Assembly (NCBI GenBank): GCA_026989405.1
Contig: JALSJL010000135.1
Coordinates: 1-23,703, forward strand
Direction of reading: 5' to 3'
Source: Marinosulfonomonas sp.
Lineage (GTDB): Bacteria > Pseudomonadota > Alphaproteobacteria > Rhodobacterales > Rhodobacteraceae
Length of the DNA stretch: 23,703 nucleotides
Shown here: positions 13,842 through 22,422 of the stretch, piece by piece
Numbering within the stretch: position 1 is the stretch's first letter
Layout of the letters: every line of letters begins with the position of its first letter
Program-made: the position numbers and the translations under genes
The notes under the pieces: generated by a model
Seen by the model: the letters and a program-made list of their open reading frames with translations, nothing else
The model's database searches: none
Told to the model about the DNA's origin: nothing

Positions 13842-16391
13842 TCAGGAAAGCAGCCGCAAGACCATCTCGGTGGTATCGGGCGAAAGGCCCTTCGTTGCCC
13901 GGATCCGCTCCAGTTCGGCCCGCATCAGGGCTTGACGGTCCACGTCATAGCGCAACCGGGACTTGAATGCGGCAATCAACCACGCGGCCAGCTGCGGGTT
14001 GATCCGATCCATCCGGATGACCCAGTCGGCGATGAACCGATAGCCTGCGCCATCCTTCCGGTGGAACCCCGCGGGGTTGGCGGCAAGGCCAAACACCACC
14101 GAGCGGAAGCGGTTCGGACTTTTCCAATTGAAATCAGGGTGTTCGGCGAGCTTCTTCGCAATATCCAATGCCTCCTTCGGGCGTGCCTGCGTCACCTGAA
14201 GGTTGAACCAGCTGTCGATCACCTGCTTGTCGGATTTCCATTGCTCGTAGAACGCCCTGATCGCAGGCTCGCCGCGCGATGTCGGGACCAGCAGCGCAAG
14301 CGCGCCCGATTGTTCCGTCAGGTTGTCTGCGGCACCGAATTGATGCTCGGCCAAGGCGCCTTCGTCGAGCCGGGTGATCAACCCGAGCGCCGCGCCGCGC
14401 AGGGCGCGTTTTGCCGCCGGCTCCGGGGCGGGCGAATAGGGGCCGGGCACTGCCATGGCGTCATAAAGCATGGGCAGATCGGCACGCAGCCGTTCGGCCA
14501 GGGCGCGCGTCAGCCGCTCGCGTGCCGCGTGGATGGCATCGGGGTCGGGCACGACACTGGCGTCATGCAGCGTTTGCGCCATGTCGTCTTCGCTTGGCAG
14601 CCCCAGAACCCGTGCCCGAAAAGCCGGGTCCAGCCCGTCATCTGTCGCCACCCTGGCCATCGCATCCAGAAAGTCCGGGTCGGGGGCGCTGCCCTCTGTG
14701 ACCATCGCGCACAGCACCGATTTGCCCAGGGCACGGCCGGCTTCCCACTTGTTGAACGGATCGGTGTCATGGGCCAGCAGGAACGCGCGCTCTTGCGCGC
14801 TGGCCTGGCGCGTCACGATCACCGGCGCCGAAAAGTCGCGCAGGATCGAGGGCACCGGCTTGCTCGCGAGCCCCTCGAAGGCAAAGCTCTGCTCGGTTTC
14901 GGCCATTTCTAGAACGGTCGTCGGCACCACCTCGTCGCCGTTCGGGTTCAAAAGGCCCACGGCAATCGGAATGACCTGCGGCAGCTTTTCGTCCTGCCCT
15001 GGCGTGGGCGGCGTTTCCTGTTTGAAATGAAGCGTATAGGTGCCGTTCTTGAACTCTTCTTTCACCTGCAGCCGCGGGGTGCCGGCCTGCGAATACCAGC
15101 GCTTGAATTGGGTCATGTCGCGCCCGGTGGCATCTTCGAATACTTTCAGCCAGTCTTCGATGGTGACGGCCTGCCCATCATGGCGCTGAAAGAAAAGGTC
15201 CAGCGCCTTGGCATAGCCGGCATCGCCCACCAGCCGTTTCAGCATGCCGACCACTTCGGCCCCCTTTTCATAAACCGTGGCGGTATAGAAATTGTTGACG
15301 GTGATGAAGCTCTCGGGGCGAACGGCATGCGCCAGCGGGCCGGCATCTTCGGGGAATTGCCTGGCGCGCAGTTTCAGCACATCATCAATGCGCTTGAGCG
15401 GGCCCGACCGCATCTCTGTCGTGAACTGCTGGTCGCGGAAGACCGTCAGCCCTTCCTTGAGGCACAATTGAAACCAGTCGCGGCAGGTGATGCGATTGCC
15501 GGTCCAGTTGTGGAAATACTCGTGCGCTATGATGCTCTCGACAAATTCGTATGTCCGGTCGGTTGCCGTTTCGGGACTTGCCAGGACATAGGTGGAATTG
15601 AAGATGTTCAACCCCTTGTTTTCCATCGCCCCCATGTTGAAATCATCCACCGCCACGATGTTGAACACGTCCAGATCATATTCGCGCCCGTATCTGTCTT
15701 CGTCCCATTTCATCGATTTTTTCAACGATTCCATCGCGAAGGCGCAGCGGGTCTCGTCGCCCTTGCGCACCCAGATGTTCAGGTCAACCTTCCGCCCGGA
15801 AGCCGTTGTAAATTCATCCGAATATGCCACCAGGTCGCCCGCCACCAGCGCAAACAGGTAGGATGGTTTCGGCCAGGGGTCTTGCCATTCGGCCCAGCCT
15901 TTGCCGCGGGCGGCGGGTGAGCCGTTCGACAGCAGCACCGGCAGATCGCTTTCGATGCGCACGTTGAACGGGGCCATCACATCGGGCCGGTCCGGATAAT
16001 AGGTGATCTTGCGAAAACCTTCCGCCTCGCACTGGGTGCAAAACATGCCCTCGGACATGTAGAGCCCTTCCAGAGAGCTGTTGTCCTTCGGGCTGATCTC
16101 GACCTCGGCTTCCCAGATGAACGGCGCGTCGGGCACAACCGCGCGCAGCCCGTCATCGCTCAGCTCCGGCGTGATTTCCTGCCCGTCGACGGCTGCGCGG
16201 ATCAGCCTGAGATCCTGGCCATGCAGGAAAAACTCGCGCGATGTGGCGTCCGGGTTGGGGCGGAAGGCAATGCGCGACAGCACCCGGGTTTTCGTCGGGT
16301 GCAGGCGAAAGGTCAGGTCGACCTTGTCGATCAACCAGGCCGGCGCCGTGTAGTCGGACAGATGAATGGTCTTGGGCTCTGCTTCAGGCAC
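13842..16391 (-). CDS. pepN: Aminopeptidase N (M1 family)
   Basis: Cytosolic zinc aminopeptidase with broad specificity, of the PepN type. With the start used here it is 849 residues (E. coli 870). GAMENKG lies at about 254-260, zinc site HEYFH at 290-294 with the third ligand E313 in CLKEGLT, and the catalytic tyrosine region at NFYTATVYEKGAE. The C-terminal helical domain is complete and ends RATKGLSPDTTEMVLRLLS. I chose the GTG at 16391 because GGAG lies 6 nt before it and the protein then begins close to the IHLSDYTAP segment, where relatives begin. An ATG at 16469 would add 26 residues rich in Arg and Pro. The frame remains open to 19781 across four other genes, which is a GC-content effect. 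Divergent from glcB. Confidence 0.95.
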   Translation of the reverse strand: MPEAEPKTIHLSDYTAPAWLIDKVDLTFRLHPTKTRVLSRIAFRPNPDATSREFFLHGQDLRLIRAAVDGQEITPELSDDGLRAVVPDAPFIWEAEVEISPKDNSSLEGLYMSEGMFCTQCEAEGFRKITYYPDRPDVMAPFNVRIESDLPVLLSNGSPAARGKGWAEWQDPWPKPSYLFALVAGDLVAYSDEFTTASGRKVDLNIWVRKGDETRCAFAMESLKKSMKWDEDRYGREYDLDVFNIVAVDDFNMGAMENKGLNIFNSTYVLASPETATDRTYEFVESIIAHEYFHNWTGNRITCRDWFQLCLKEGLTVFRDQQFTTEMRSGPLKRIDDVLKLRARQFPEDAGPLAHAVRPESFITVNNFYTATVYEKGAEVVGMLKRLVGDAGYAKALDLFFQRHDGQAVTIEDWLKVFEDATGRDMTQFKRWYSQAGTPRLQVKEEFKNGTYTLHFKQETPPTPGQDEKLPQVIPIAVGLLNPNGDEVVPTTVLEMAETEQSFAFEGLASKPVPSILRDFSAPVIVTRQASAQERAFLLAHDTDPFNKWEAGRALGKSVLCAMVTEGSAPDPDFLDAMARVATDDGLDPAFRARVLGLPSEDDMAQTLHDASVVPDPDAIHAARERLTRALAERLRADLPMLYDAMAVPGPYSPAPEPAAKRALRGAALGLITRLDEGALAEHQFGAADNLTEQSGALALLVPTSRGEPAIRAFYEQWKSDKQVIDSWFNLQVTQARPKEALDIAKKLAEHPDFNWKSPNRFRSVVFGLAANPAGFHRKDGAGYRFIADWVIRMDRINPQLAAWLIAAFKSRLRYDVDRQALMRAELERIRATKGLSPDTTEMVLRLLS

Positions 16392-16468
16392 GGCGCTCTC
16401 CGGCTTTTCAGGGGGTGGGGCGACCCTATTGCGCCGTTCCGGCAGGTGCAAGCGCACAGATCGGGGCA

Positions 16469-16496
16469 TTGAATTTCGCGCATACTGTCGTATACA
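16469..16496 (+). promoter_or_regulatory. Sigma-70-type promoter for glcB
   Basis: TTGAAT (16469-16474), 16 nt, then TATACA (16491-16496), about 45 nt before the coding start. The GTATAC palindrome over the -10 box lies near GCATAC-like repeats and could be part of a repressor site, for example of the GntR type. That part is weak. Confidence 0.45.
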
Positions 16497-16541
16497 ATCG
16501 GTTGCGAAGCTGTGCACCACAAACGGGGACGAAATGTGAAG

Positions 16542-18704
16542 ATGGATGATCGGGTTGACAGGGCCGGGCTGAGGGTGGCGCGGGTGCTCGCGGATTTCAT
16601 CGAAGATGAAGTGCTGCCCGGAAGCGGGGTTGAGCGTGACGGATTCTGGAGCGGTCTTGCCGCCCTCATAGCCGATCTGACGCCCGTGAACGCCGCTTTG
16701 CTGGAAAAACGCGCAGCCCTGCAATCGCAGATCGATGAGTGGCACCGTGCCCGGCGCGGACAAGAGATTGATGCGACGGAATACGAAAACTTCCTGAGCT
16801 CCATCGGCTACCTCGTTGATGAAGGGGAAGATTTCGAGATATCCACAAGCGGAATTGACCCCGAGATTGCCGCCATTCCCGGCCCGCAACTCGTGGTGCC
16901 GATCACCAATGCCCGGTTTGTGCTGAATGCCGCCAATGCGCGCTGGGGCAGCCTGTATGATGCGCTTTATGGCACCGATGCGCTTGGCGACAAGCCCCGG
17001 CAAAAGGGCTTTGATGGCGAACGCGGCGCGCGCGTCATTGCCTGGACGCGCGCCCATCTCGACAAGGTCGTGCCTCTGGCCGGCGGCAGCTGGGCCGGGG
17101 TCTCCGGGTTCCGGGTGAAAGACGGCATTTTGCTGGTCGAAAACGAGGCGGGCGAAACCGGACTTGCCGACCCGGCGCAGTTTTCCGGGCACAACGAGAC
17201 GCCCGAAGCGGGCCTGGGCGAAATATTCCTGAACGTCAACGGCTTGCACATCGACATTGTCATCGATCCGTCCAGCCCGATTGGCAGGATCGACAGCGCG
17301 GGCATTTCGGATGTCCGCCTCGAAGCGGCGGTTTCGGTGATCATGGATTGCGAAGACAGCGTGGCCACGGTGGATGCCGAAGACAAGGTGCTGGCCTGGC
17401 GCAACTGGCTGGGTCTCATGAAGGGTGACCTGCAGGCGCGGTTCACCAAGAACGGCCGTCAGATGACCCGCGAACTGGATGACGACGTCGGCTTTACCGG
17501 CCCCGACGGCAAGTCGGTGCGCCTTGCGGGACGCGCGCTGATGCTGGTGCGCAATGTCGGCCACCTGATGACCAACCCGGCGATTCTGGATGCCGAGGGC
17601 AACGAGGTCTTCGAGGGGCTGATGGACGCGGCGATCACCACGCTCATCGCCTGCCACGACCTGCGCCGGCCGGGCGGGCCGCGCAATTCCCCGGCCGGGT
17701 CGGTCTATGTGGTCAAGCCCAAGATGCACGGCCCCGAGGAGGTGGATTTCGCGGTGGAGACATTCGCGCGGGTGGAAAGGTTGCTGGGGCTTGCGGAAAA
17801 CACGGTGAAGCTGGGGATCATGGACGAGGAACGCCGCACCTCGGCCAATCTCAAGGCCTGCATCCATGCCGCCCGCCGGCGCATCGCCTTCATCAATACC
17901 GGTTTTCTCGACCGCACGGGCGATGAAATCCACACCTCGATGGAGGCCGGGCCGATGGTGAGAAAGGGCGAGATGAAGCACCAGCCCTGGCTCACGGCAT
18001 ATGAGGCGCGCAACGTCGATATCGGCCTGGCCTGCGGCTTGAAGGGCAGGGCGCAGATCGGCAAGGGCATGTGGGCGATGCCTGACCGGATGGCCGACAT
18101 GCTGCGCGAAAAGATCGCCCATCCGCGCGCCGGGGCCAATTGCGCCTGGGTGCCTTCGCCCACGGCCGCGACGCTGCATGCCACGCATTACCACCTGGTT
18201 GACGTGTTTGCGGTGCAGGAAAAACTGGCCGCTGCCGGCCCGCGCGCGTCCTTGCGCGAGTTGCTGAAAATCCCGCTGGCCGATGGGGCCAACTGGTCCG
18301 AGGCCGAGATTGCCGCAGAGGTCGAAAACAACGCGCAAGGCATCCTTGGCTATGTCGTGCGCTGGATCGACCAGGGTATCGGCTGCTCGACCGTGCCCGA
18401 CATCCACGACGTCGGACTGATGGAAGATCGCGCAACCTGCCGGATCTCGTCGCAGGCGCTTGCCAACTGGCTGCATCACGGCGTGGTCAGCCAGGCGCAG
18501 GTCATGGCGGCGATGCGCAAGATGGCCGAGGTTGTCGATCGCCAGAACGCGGGCGACCCGCTGTATCGGCCGATGGCGCCCGGGTTTGACACGGTGGCCT
18601 TCCGCGCGGCCTGCGACCTTGTATTCAAGGGGCGCGAGCAACCTTCGGGATATACCGAGCCGATCCTGCACGCCTATCGCAGGAAACGAAAGGCGGGCGG
18701 TTAG
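16542..18704 (+). CDS. glcB: Malate synthase G
   Basis: Condenses glyoxylate with acetyl-CoA to malate, the second step of the glyoxylate shunt and the use route for glycolate-derived glyoxylate; cytosolic and Mg-dependent. The product is 720 residues, full length for the G isoform (E. coli 723). Key segments are present: RNVGHLMTNP (catalytic arginine), GIMDEERRTSANL (metal-binding glutamate), INTGFLDRTGDEIHT (metal-binding aspartate) and MEDRATCRISSQALANWL (catalytic base aspartate). The start is either the ATG at 16542 or the GTG at 16536; GGGGAC at 16525-16530 is better placed for the GTG, so two extra residues are possible. No isocitrate lyase is in the window. It is divergent from pepN, with an AT-rich promoter region between them. 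Confidence 0.96.
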   Translation: MDDRVDRAGLRVARVLADFIEDEVLPGSGVERDGFWSGLAALIADLTPVNAALLEKRAALQSQIDEWHRARRGQEIDATEYENFLSSIGYLVDEGEDFEISTSGIDPEIAAIPGPQLVVPITNARFVLNAANARWGSLYDALYGTDALGDKPRQKGFDGERGARVIAWTRAHLDKVVPLAGGSWAGVSGFRVKDGILLVENEAGETGLADPAQFSGHNETPEAGLGEIFLNVNGLHIDIVIDPSSPIGRIDSAGISDVRLEAAVSVIMDCEDSVATVDAEDKVLAWRNWLGLMKGDLQARFTKNGRQMTRELDDDVGFTGPDGKSVRLAGRALMLVRNVGHLMTNPAILDAEGNEVFEGLMDAAITTLIACHDLRRPGGPRNSPAGSVYVVKPKMHGPEEVDFAVETFARVERLLGLAENTVKLGIMDEERRTSANLKACIHAARRRIAFINTGFLDRTGDEIHTSMEAGPMVRKGEMKHQPWLTAYEARNVDIGLACGLKGRAQIGKGMWAMPDRMADMLREKIAHPRAGANCAWVPSPTAATLHATHYHLVDVFAVQEKLAAAGPRASLRELLKIPLADGANWSEAEIAAEVENNAQGILGYVVRWIDQGIGCSTVPDIHDVGLMEDRATCRISSQALANWLHHGVVSQAQVMAAMRKMAEVVDRQNAGDPLYRPMAPGFDTVAFRAACDLVFKGREQPSGYTEPILHAYRRKRKAGG

Positions 18705-18718
18705 ACACACTGTTTTCG

Positions 18719-18736
18719 GCAGGCTGACAAGCCTGC
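18719..18736 (+). terminator. Hairpin after glcB
   Basis: GCAGGCT (18719-18725) pairs with AGCCTGC (18730-18736) around GACA, 15 nt after the glcB stop. TGTTTT precedes rather than follows it, so it is a weak terminator candidate. Confidence 0.35.
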
Positions 18737-18806
18737 GCATTCCGACCGCAGGGGGTTCATTGCGGCGCCAGACGTGGTATAACCACGCCAAAAGGATCTC
18801 CGCCGC

Positions 18807-19595
18807 ATGACAACTGACAGTAAACGACCCGTTATCGGTATCATTGGCAATCGCTCGATCCTGGGCGATGACTACCCGGTGCACGCTTCCGGCGTCACCA
18901 ATGTCGAGGCCGTATCGACTGTTGCGAACTGCATGCCGCTTGTGGTGCCGACCGACCCGCAGGTGGTCTCCGTGCCCGAACTGATCGAAGCCTGCGACGG
19001 GTTCCTGTTCACGGGCGGCCGGCCAAACGTCCACCCCGAGGAATACGGCCACGAGCCGACCGAAAAACATGGCGAGTTCGACCGTGCCCGCGATGCGGTT
19101 GCCTTGCCGCTGATCCGGGCCTGCGTCGAAAGCGGCCAGCCGATCTTCGGGATTTGCCGCGGATTTCAGGAGTTCAACGTGGCCATGGGGGGCACCTTGC
19201 ACCCGGAAATCCGCGAGCTTCCCGGGCGCATGAACCACCGCATGCCCCCCGAGGGCACGATCGAGGAAAAATTCGCCCTTCGCCATTGCGTGCATTTCGA
19301 CGAAGACGGGGTGTTTCACCGCCTGCTCGGCGAAACCGCCGTCATGACCAACACGCTGCACGGGCAAGGCATTTGCTGTCCGGGACCACGCGTTATCGTC
19401 GAAGGTCGCGCCGATGACGGGACGGCCGAAGCCCTGCATATCGAGGGCGCGCGAGGCTTTGCTCTTGCCGTGCAGTGGCATCCCGAGTGGAATGCCGCCA
19501 ATGATCCGGTGTCGCGCGTCCTGTTCGGGGCTTTCGGCGAGGCCGCGCACGCCTGGGCACAGGGACACGTCCGCCCGGCCCTGAAAATCGCCTGA
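18807..19595 (+). CDS. Gamma-glutamyl-gamma-aminobutyrate hydrolase-like (peptidase C26)
   Basis: Class I glutamine-amidotransferase-like hydrolase of 262 residues. The nucleophile is C117 in FGICRGFQEFNVAMGG, and the His/Glu pair is H225/E227 in VQWHPEW. FLFTGGRPNVHPEEYG near residues 66-81 is typical of the PuuD/C26 group, which cleaves gamma-glutamyl amide bonds as in the putrescine pathway. No other putrescine gene is nearby, so the substrate is uncertain and I give no symbol. AAAGGA lies about 10 nt before the ATG. The stop is 11 nt before the next gene, so the two are probably one operon. Confidence 0.9.
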   Translation: MTTDSKRPVIGIIGNRSILGDDYPVHASGVTNVEAVSTVANCMPLVVPTDPQVVSVPELIEACDGFLFTGGRPNVHPEEYGHEPTEKHGEFDRARDAVALPLIRACVESGQPIFGICRGFQEFNVAMGGTLHPEIRELPGRMNHRMPPEGTIEEKFALRHCVHFDEDGVFHRLLGETAVMTNTLHGQGICCPGPRVIVEGRADDGTAEALHIEGARGFALAVQWHPEWNAANDPVSRVLFGAFGEAAHAWAQGHVRPALKIA

Positions 19596-19606
19596 CCGCG
19601 CGAAAC

Positions 19607-20941
19607 ATGGTCCAGCACCTGACCCGCCGCAGTTTCCTTGCCGCAGGCACTGGCGCTCTTGCGGCCGGGCGGCTCTGGGCCGCTCCGCTGGAGGCGGCGG
19701 AACTGGGGCTCGAGGGCGACAGTGGCGCCGACCAGTCCGCCACTCTCCAAAACGCCCTCGACACCGCGCATGCCGGCTCACGCGACCTGCTGCTGCCAGC
19801 AGGGAACTTTACGATTTCAGATATCGTCTTGCCCCCCGGCACCGGCCTTTTTGGCACGGCCGGGCGCACCGTGCTGCAACTGGGCGATGGCGACGCCATC
19901 CTGACGGCCCGGGATGCGCCGGGCATCGCGCTGAACGGTTTGCATCTGCGCGGGAAGGCAGGCGAGAGACGCGGGGTTTGGACCGGCCTCCTGTCGCTGC
20001 AAGGCTGCACCGACATCATGATCGACAATTGCCGCTTCAGTGCGTCCGCTGCCAACGGTGTCTTCCTTGATGGCTGTGCGGGCCGCATCACAAGATGCAC
20101 CCTCCACGACATTCTTGGCGCGGCCATTGCCTCGCACGATGGGGCGGGGCTGCACATTTCCGCCAACAGCATTTCCGACGGCGGGAATCTCGGCATTTAC
20201 GTCGCGCGTTCCGAGCCTGGCCACGACGGAGCGATCATCACGGGAAACCGCATTTCGCGCATAGACTGGAAAGACGGCGGAAATGGTCAAAATGGCAACG
20301 GAATCAATATTTTCCGCGCCGGTGATGTGGTGGTTTCCGGCAATGTGATCTCTGATTGCACCTTTTCCGCCGTTCGGCTGAACACCACCCGGAACTGCCT
20401 GATCAGCAACAATATCTGCACCCGCTCCTCCGAGGTCGCGATCTTTTCCGAGTTCGGTTTCTCGGGCTCCATCATCTCTGACAACATCATAGACGGGGCG
20501 GCGCAGGGCATCTCGATCACCAATTTCGATGATGGCGGACGGCTGGCCATCTGCTCGGGCAACATCGTGCGCAACATCCGGCCCGAAAGCCCGACCAACC
20601 CCGACACAACCCCGGTGGGCATCGCTGCCGAAGCCGACACGATCCTCACCGGGAACCTCGTTGAAAACGTCCCCGGCGTCGGCCTTGCATTGGGATGGGG
20701 GCCGTATCTGCGCGATGTGAATGCCACCGGCAATCTCCTGCGCGACTGCGCCATCGGCATCGGTGTCTCGGTTGCCGACGAGGCCGGTGCCGCCTCGGTC
20801 ACCAACAATGTGATCCACAGACCGCCCGATGCCGCGGCCATCGCCGCGATGCTCTGGGATGAGATTGCCGAGGCCGATCTGCCGGCAAACGCCACGCGCT
20901 ACCCGCAAGTCATGCTGGCAGGCAACCAGATCATCGGCTGA
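19607..20941 (+). CDS. Twin-arginine exported beta-helix repeat protein (TIGR03808-like)
   Basis: Protein of 444 residues with a twin-arginine signal (TRRSFLAAG, R7-R8, then a hydrophobic stretch ending near LWAAP), so folded export to the periplasm is expected. The rest is a right-handed parallel beta-helix built from short repeats with NxI/NxF turns (IDNCRFSAS, ISANSISDGG, ITGNRISRI, VSGNVISDC, ISNNICTRS, ISDNIIDGA, LTGNLVENV, VTNNVIHRP). The whole matches what I know of the TIGR03808 family, uncharacterised twin-arginine repeat proteins of alphaproteobacteria. Beta-helix folds often act on polysaccharide, but no catalytic residues can be assigned. No clear ribosome binding site precedes the ATG, so translation may be coupled to the upstream hydrolase gene 11 nt away. 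Confidence 0.88.
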   Translation: MVQHLTRRSFLAAGTGALAAGRLWAAPLEAAELGLEGDSGADQSATLQNALDTAHAGSRDLLLPAGNFTISDIVLPPGTGLFGTAGRTVLQLGDGDAILTARDAPGIALNGLHLRGKAGERRGVWTGLLSLQGCTDIMIDNCRFSASAANGVFLDGCAGRITRCTLHDILGAAIASHDGAGLHISANSISDGGNLGIYVARSEPGHDGAIITGNRISRIDWKDGGNGQNGNGINIFRAGDVVVSGNVISDCTFSAVRLNTTRNCLISNNICTRSSEVAIFSEFGFSGSIISDNIIDGAAQGISITNFDDGGRLAICSGNIVRNIRPESPTNPDTTPVGIAAEADTILTGNLVENVPGVGLALGWGPYLRDVNATGNLLRDCAIGIGVSVADEAGAASVTNNVIHRPPDAAAIAAMLWDEIAEADLPANATRYPQVMLAGNQIIG

Positions 20942-20947
20942 ACACGT

Positions 20948-20984
20948 TTCTTCTTCGCCAAATATCCCCGCCGGAGGCACCGCG
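20948..20984. repeat. Conserved junction motif, copy 2
   Basis: TTCTTCTTC, then CCAAATATC and CCGCCGGAGGCACCGCG, 7 nt after the stop of the beta-helix gene. The last 17 bases equal those of the copy at 13802-13818. It also lies between convergent genes, here the beta-helix gene and the SDR gene. A small GACCC-GCAA-GGGTC hairpin follows at 21017-21030. Confidence 0.6.
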
Positions 20985-21037
20985 ACGCGCAAAGCGCGGC
21001 GCAAACCGATTGTAGCGACCCGCAAGGGTCCCTGTTC

Positions 21038-21793
21038 TCAGACCTGCCCGCCGGCAATCTCGATGCATTGCCCGTTCACGCTGCCCGAAGCCTCGTTGCA
21101 CAGCCAGAGCGCGGCGGCTGCGACCTCCCCGGGGGCAATCAGCCGCTTGTGCGGATTGGAATTCACCATCAGTTTCAACGCGTCGTCCTCACTGATGCCG
21201 GCACGCGCGCTGATCGATTTCACGTTGCGGTCGACAATCGCGGTATCCACATAGCCCGGACACAGCGCATTGAAGGTGATGCCGGACCCCATGAAATCTT
21301 CGCTCAGCGCGCGCACAAGCCCGATCATCCCGTGTTTCGATGCAGTATAGGCCGACGCGCCTTTCAGCCCGCGCAGCCCGGCAATCGAAGACACGGCGAT
21401 CGCGCGCCCATAATCCAGACCGTGCATCGTGCGCATCGCTTCGCGCAGGGTCAGGAACGCGCCGTCGAGGTTGATCGCCATGATCTTGCGCCAGAACGCC
21501 AGGTCGCTCTTGTGCAGCGCGCGCCCTTCCGCGATCCCGGCATTGGCGACGCAGACTGCCACCGGCCCGCGTTCTTCCACAGCCAGCGCAAAGCCCGCGC
21601 TCACGCTGTCCTCGTTGGCGACATCCATGACGATGGCATTCAGCCGCTCATTTTCGGCAACCGCTGCCGCCAGAACTTCGGCCCGCCGCCCGGTGATCGT
21701 GACCTGCGCCCCGGCGTCGGCCAGCGCCTGGGCAATCGCCAGCCCGATACCCGTTCCGCCGCCGGTCACCAGCGCGTGTTTTCCTTCAAGCAT
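21038..21793 (-). CDS. SDR-family NAD(P)-dependent oxidoreductase
   Basis: Classical short-chain dehydrogenase of 251 residues: nucleotide-binding TGGGTGIG near the N-terminus, the NAG motif in VANAGIAEG, catalytic Ser in SSIAG, the YxxxK pair in YTASKHG, and CPGYVDT after it. The C-terminus is NGQCIEIAGGQV. Overall it looks like 3-hydroxyacyl or 3-hydroxybutyrate dehydrogenase-like members, but the substrate cannot be fixed from sequence. The ATG at 21793, with GGGGAA about 6 nt upstream, is preferred to the open frame back to 21826. It is divergent from the methyltransferase gene across 150 bp that holds a near-palindrome. Confidence 0.9.
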   Translation of the reverse strand: MLEGKHALVTGGGTGIGLAIAQALADAGAQVTITGRRAEVLAAAVAENERLNAIVMDVANEDSVSAGFALAVEERGPVAVCVANAGIAEGRALHKSDLAFWRKIMAINLDGAFLTLREAMRTMHGLDYGRAIAVSSIAGLRGLKGASAYTASKHGMIGLVRALSEDFMGSGITFNALCPGYVDTAIVDRNVKSISARAGISEDDALKLMVNSNPHKRLIAPGEVAAAALWLCNEASGSVNGQCIEIAGGQV

Positions 21794-21834
21794 GGCCGTT
21801 CCCCGTGTTGGTATCCTTTGCGTCACAGTAGTGG

Positions 21835-21852
21835 TTGTGACAATTGTCGCAA
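21835..21852. promoter_or_regulatory. 18-bp near-palindrome, candidate operator
   Basis: TTGTGACAATTGTCGCAA is symmetric at 8 of 9 pairs around ACAATTGT. A second inverted pair, GTCACA (21822-21827) and TGTGAC (21836-21841), overlaps it. It lies 42 bp before the SDR start and 92 bp before the methyltransferase start, as expected for an operator of a TetR-, MarR- or GntR-type regulator. The regulator is not in the window. Confidence 0.5.
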
Positions 21853-21943
21853 GTGTGATGCGGCGGCCCGATGCGCAGGCTGGACATGACCGGCCGATCT
21901 GGGGACACTACCGGCCAGGGCACAGCAAAAATGAGGACAACCA

Positions 21944-22393
21944 ATGCCGAAAATTCTCGACTGGCCACCGGTCTGGCTGTTGCTATCGATGTTCGTGGCC
22001 TGGGGGCTGGCGCGTTACCTGCCATCCCTGACAATCGATTTTGTCGGCCAGCGCGAAATCGGGTTTGGCCTGATGGGCCTTGGGCTCTTGATCATGACGC
22101 TGGCCGCAATGGAAATGCTGCGTGCCCACACAACCCTTGTGCCGCGCCGCGATCCCGATGCGCTGGTCACCACCGGGCTTTACCGCATTTCCCGCAACCC
22201 GATCTACCTTGCTGACTGGATCGTGCTTTTTGGTTGGATCGTCTACCTGGGCGTGCCTCTGGCATTTCCACTGCTTTGGGTGTTTCCGAAGGTCATCGAA
22301 AAACGCTTCATCGCAGGCGAAGAAGCCCGCATCCGCGACCATTTCGGCGAAAAATTCGACGACTGGGCGAAAAAGACACGCCGCTGGATCTGA
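21944..22393 (+). CDS. Isoprenylcysteine carboxyl methyltransferase-like membrane protein
   Basis: Small integral membrane protein of 149 residues with three to four hydrophobic segments (about 8-27, 38-57, 90-115). The C-terminal half carries the ICMT/PEMT signature: TTGLYRISRNPIYLAD, then EKRFIAGEEARIRDHFGEKFDDWAKKTRRW. These residues bind S-adenosylmethionine at the membrane in characterised members. Bacterial members are often annotated as isoprenylcysteine methyltransferases, but the true acceptor (a lipid or small molecule) is unknown. GAGGA lies about 8 nt before the ATG. It is divergent from the SDR gene. Confidence 0.86.
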   Translation: MPKILDWPPVWLLLSMFVAWGLARYLPSLTIDFVGQREIGFGLMGLGLLIMTLAAMEMLRAHTTLVPRRDPDALVTTGLYRISRNPIYLADWIVLFGWIVYLGVPLAFPLLWVFPKVIEKRFIAGEEARIRDHFGEKFDDWAKKTRRWI

Positions 22394-22398
22394 TCCCG

Positions 22399-22422
22399 GC
22401 CCCGGAACGCCTTTCGGGGCGT
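22399..22422. terminator. Hairpin at the methyltransferase / rhodanese junction
   Basis: GCCCCG (22399-22404) can pair with CGGGGC (22415-22420); an alternative fold is ACGCC (22407-22411) with GGCGT (22418-22422). It lies between convergent stop codons. It lacks a T-run, so termination is inferred from position. Confidence 0.35.

Noticed and set aside
13842..19781. A 1979-codon open frame on the minus strand through pepN and four further genes
   Set aside because: Only the pepN part has protein homology. The rest is antisense to glcB and its neighbours, which are clearly coding on the plus strand; high GC removes stops from that frame.
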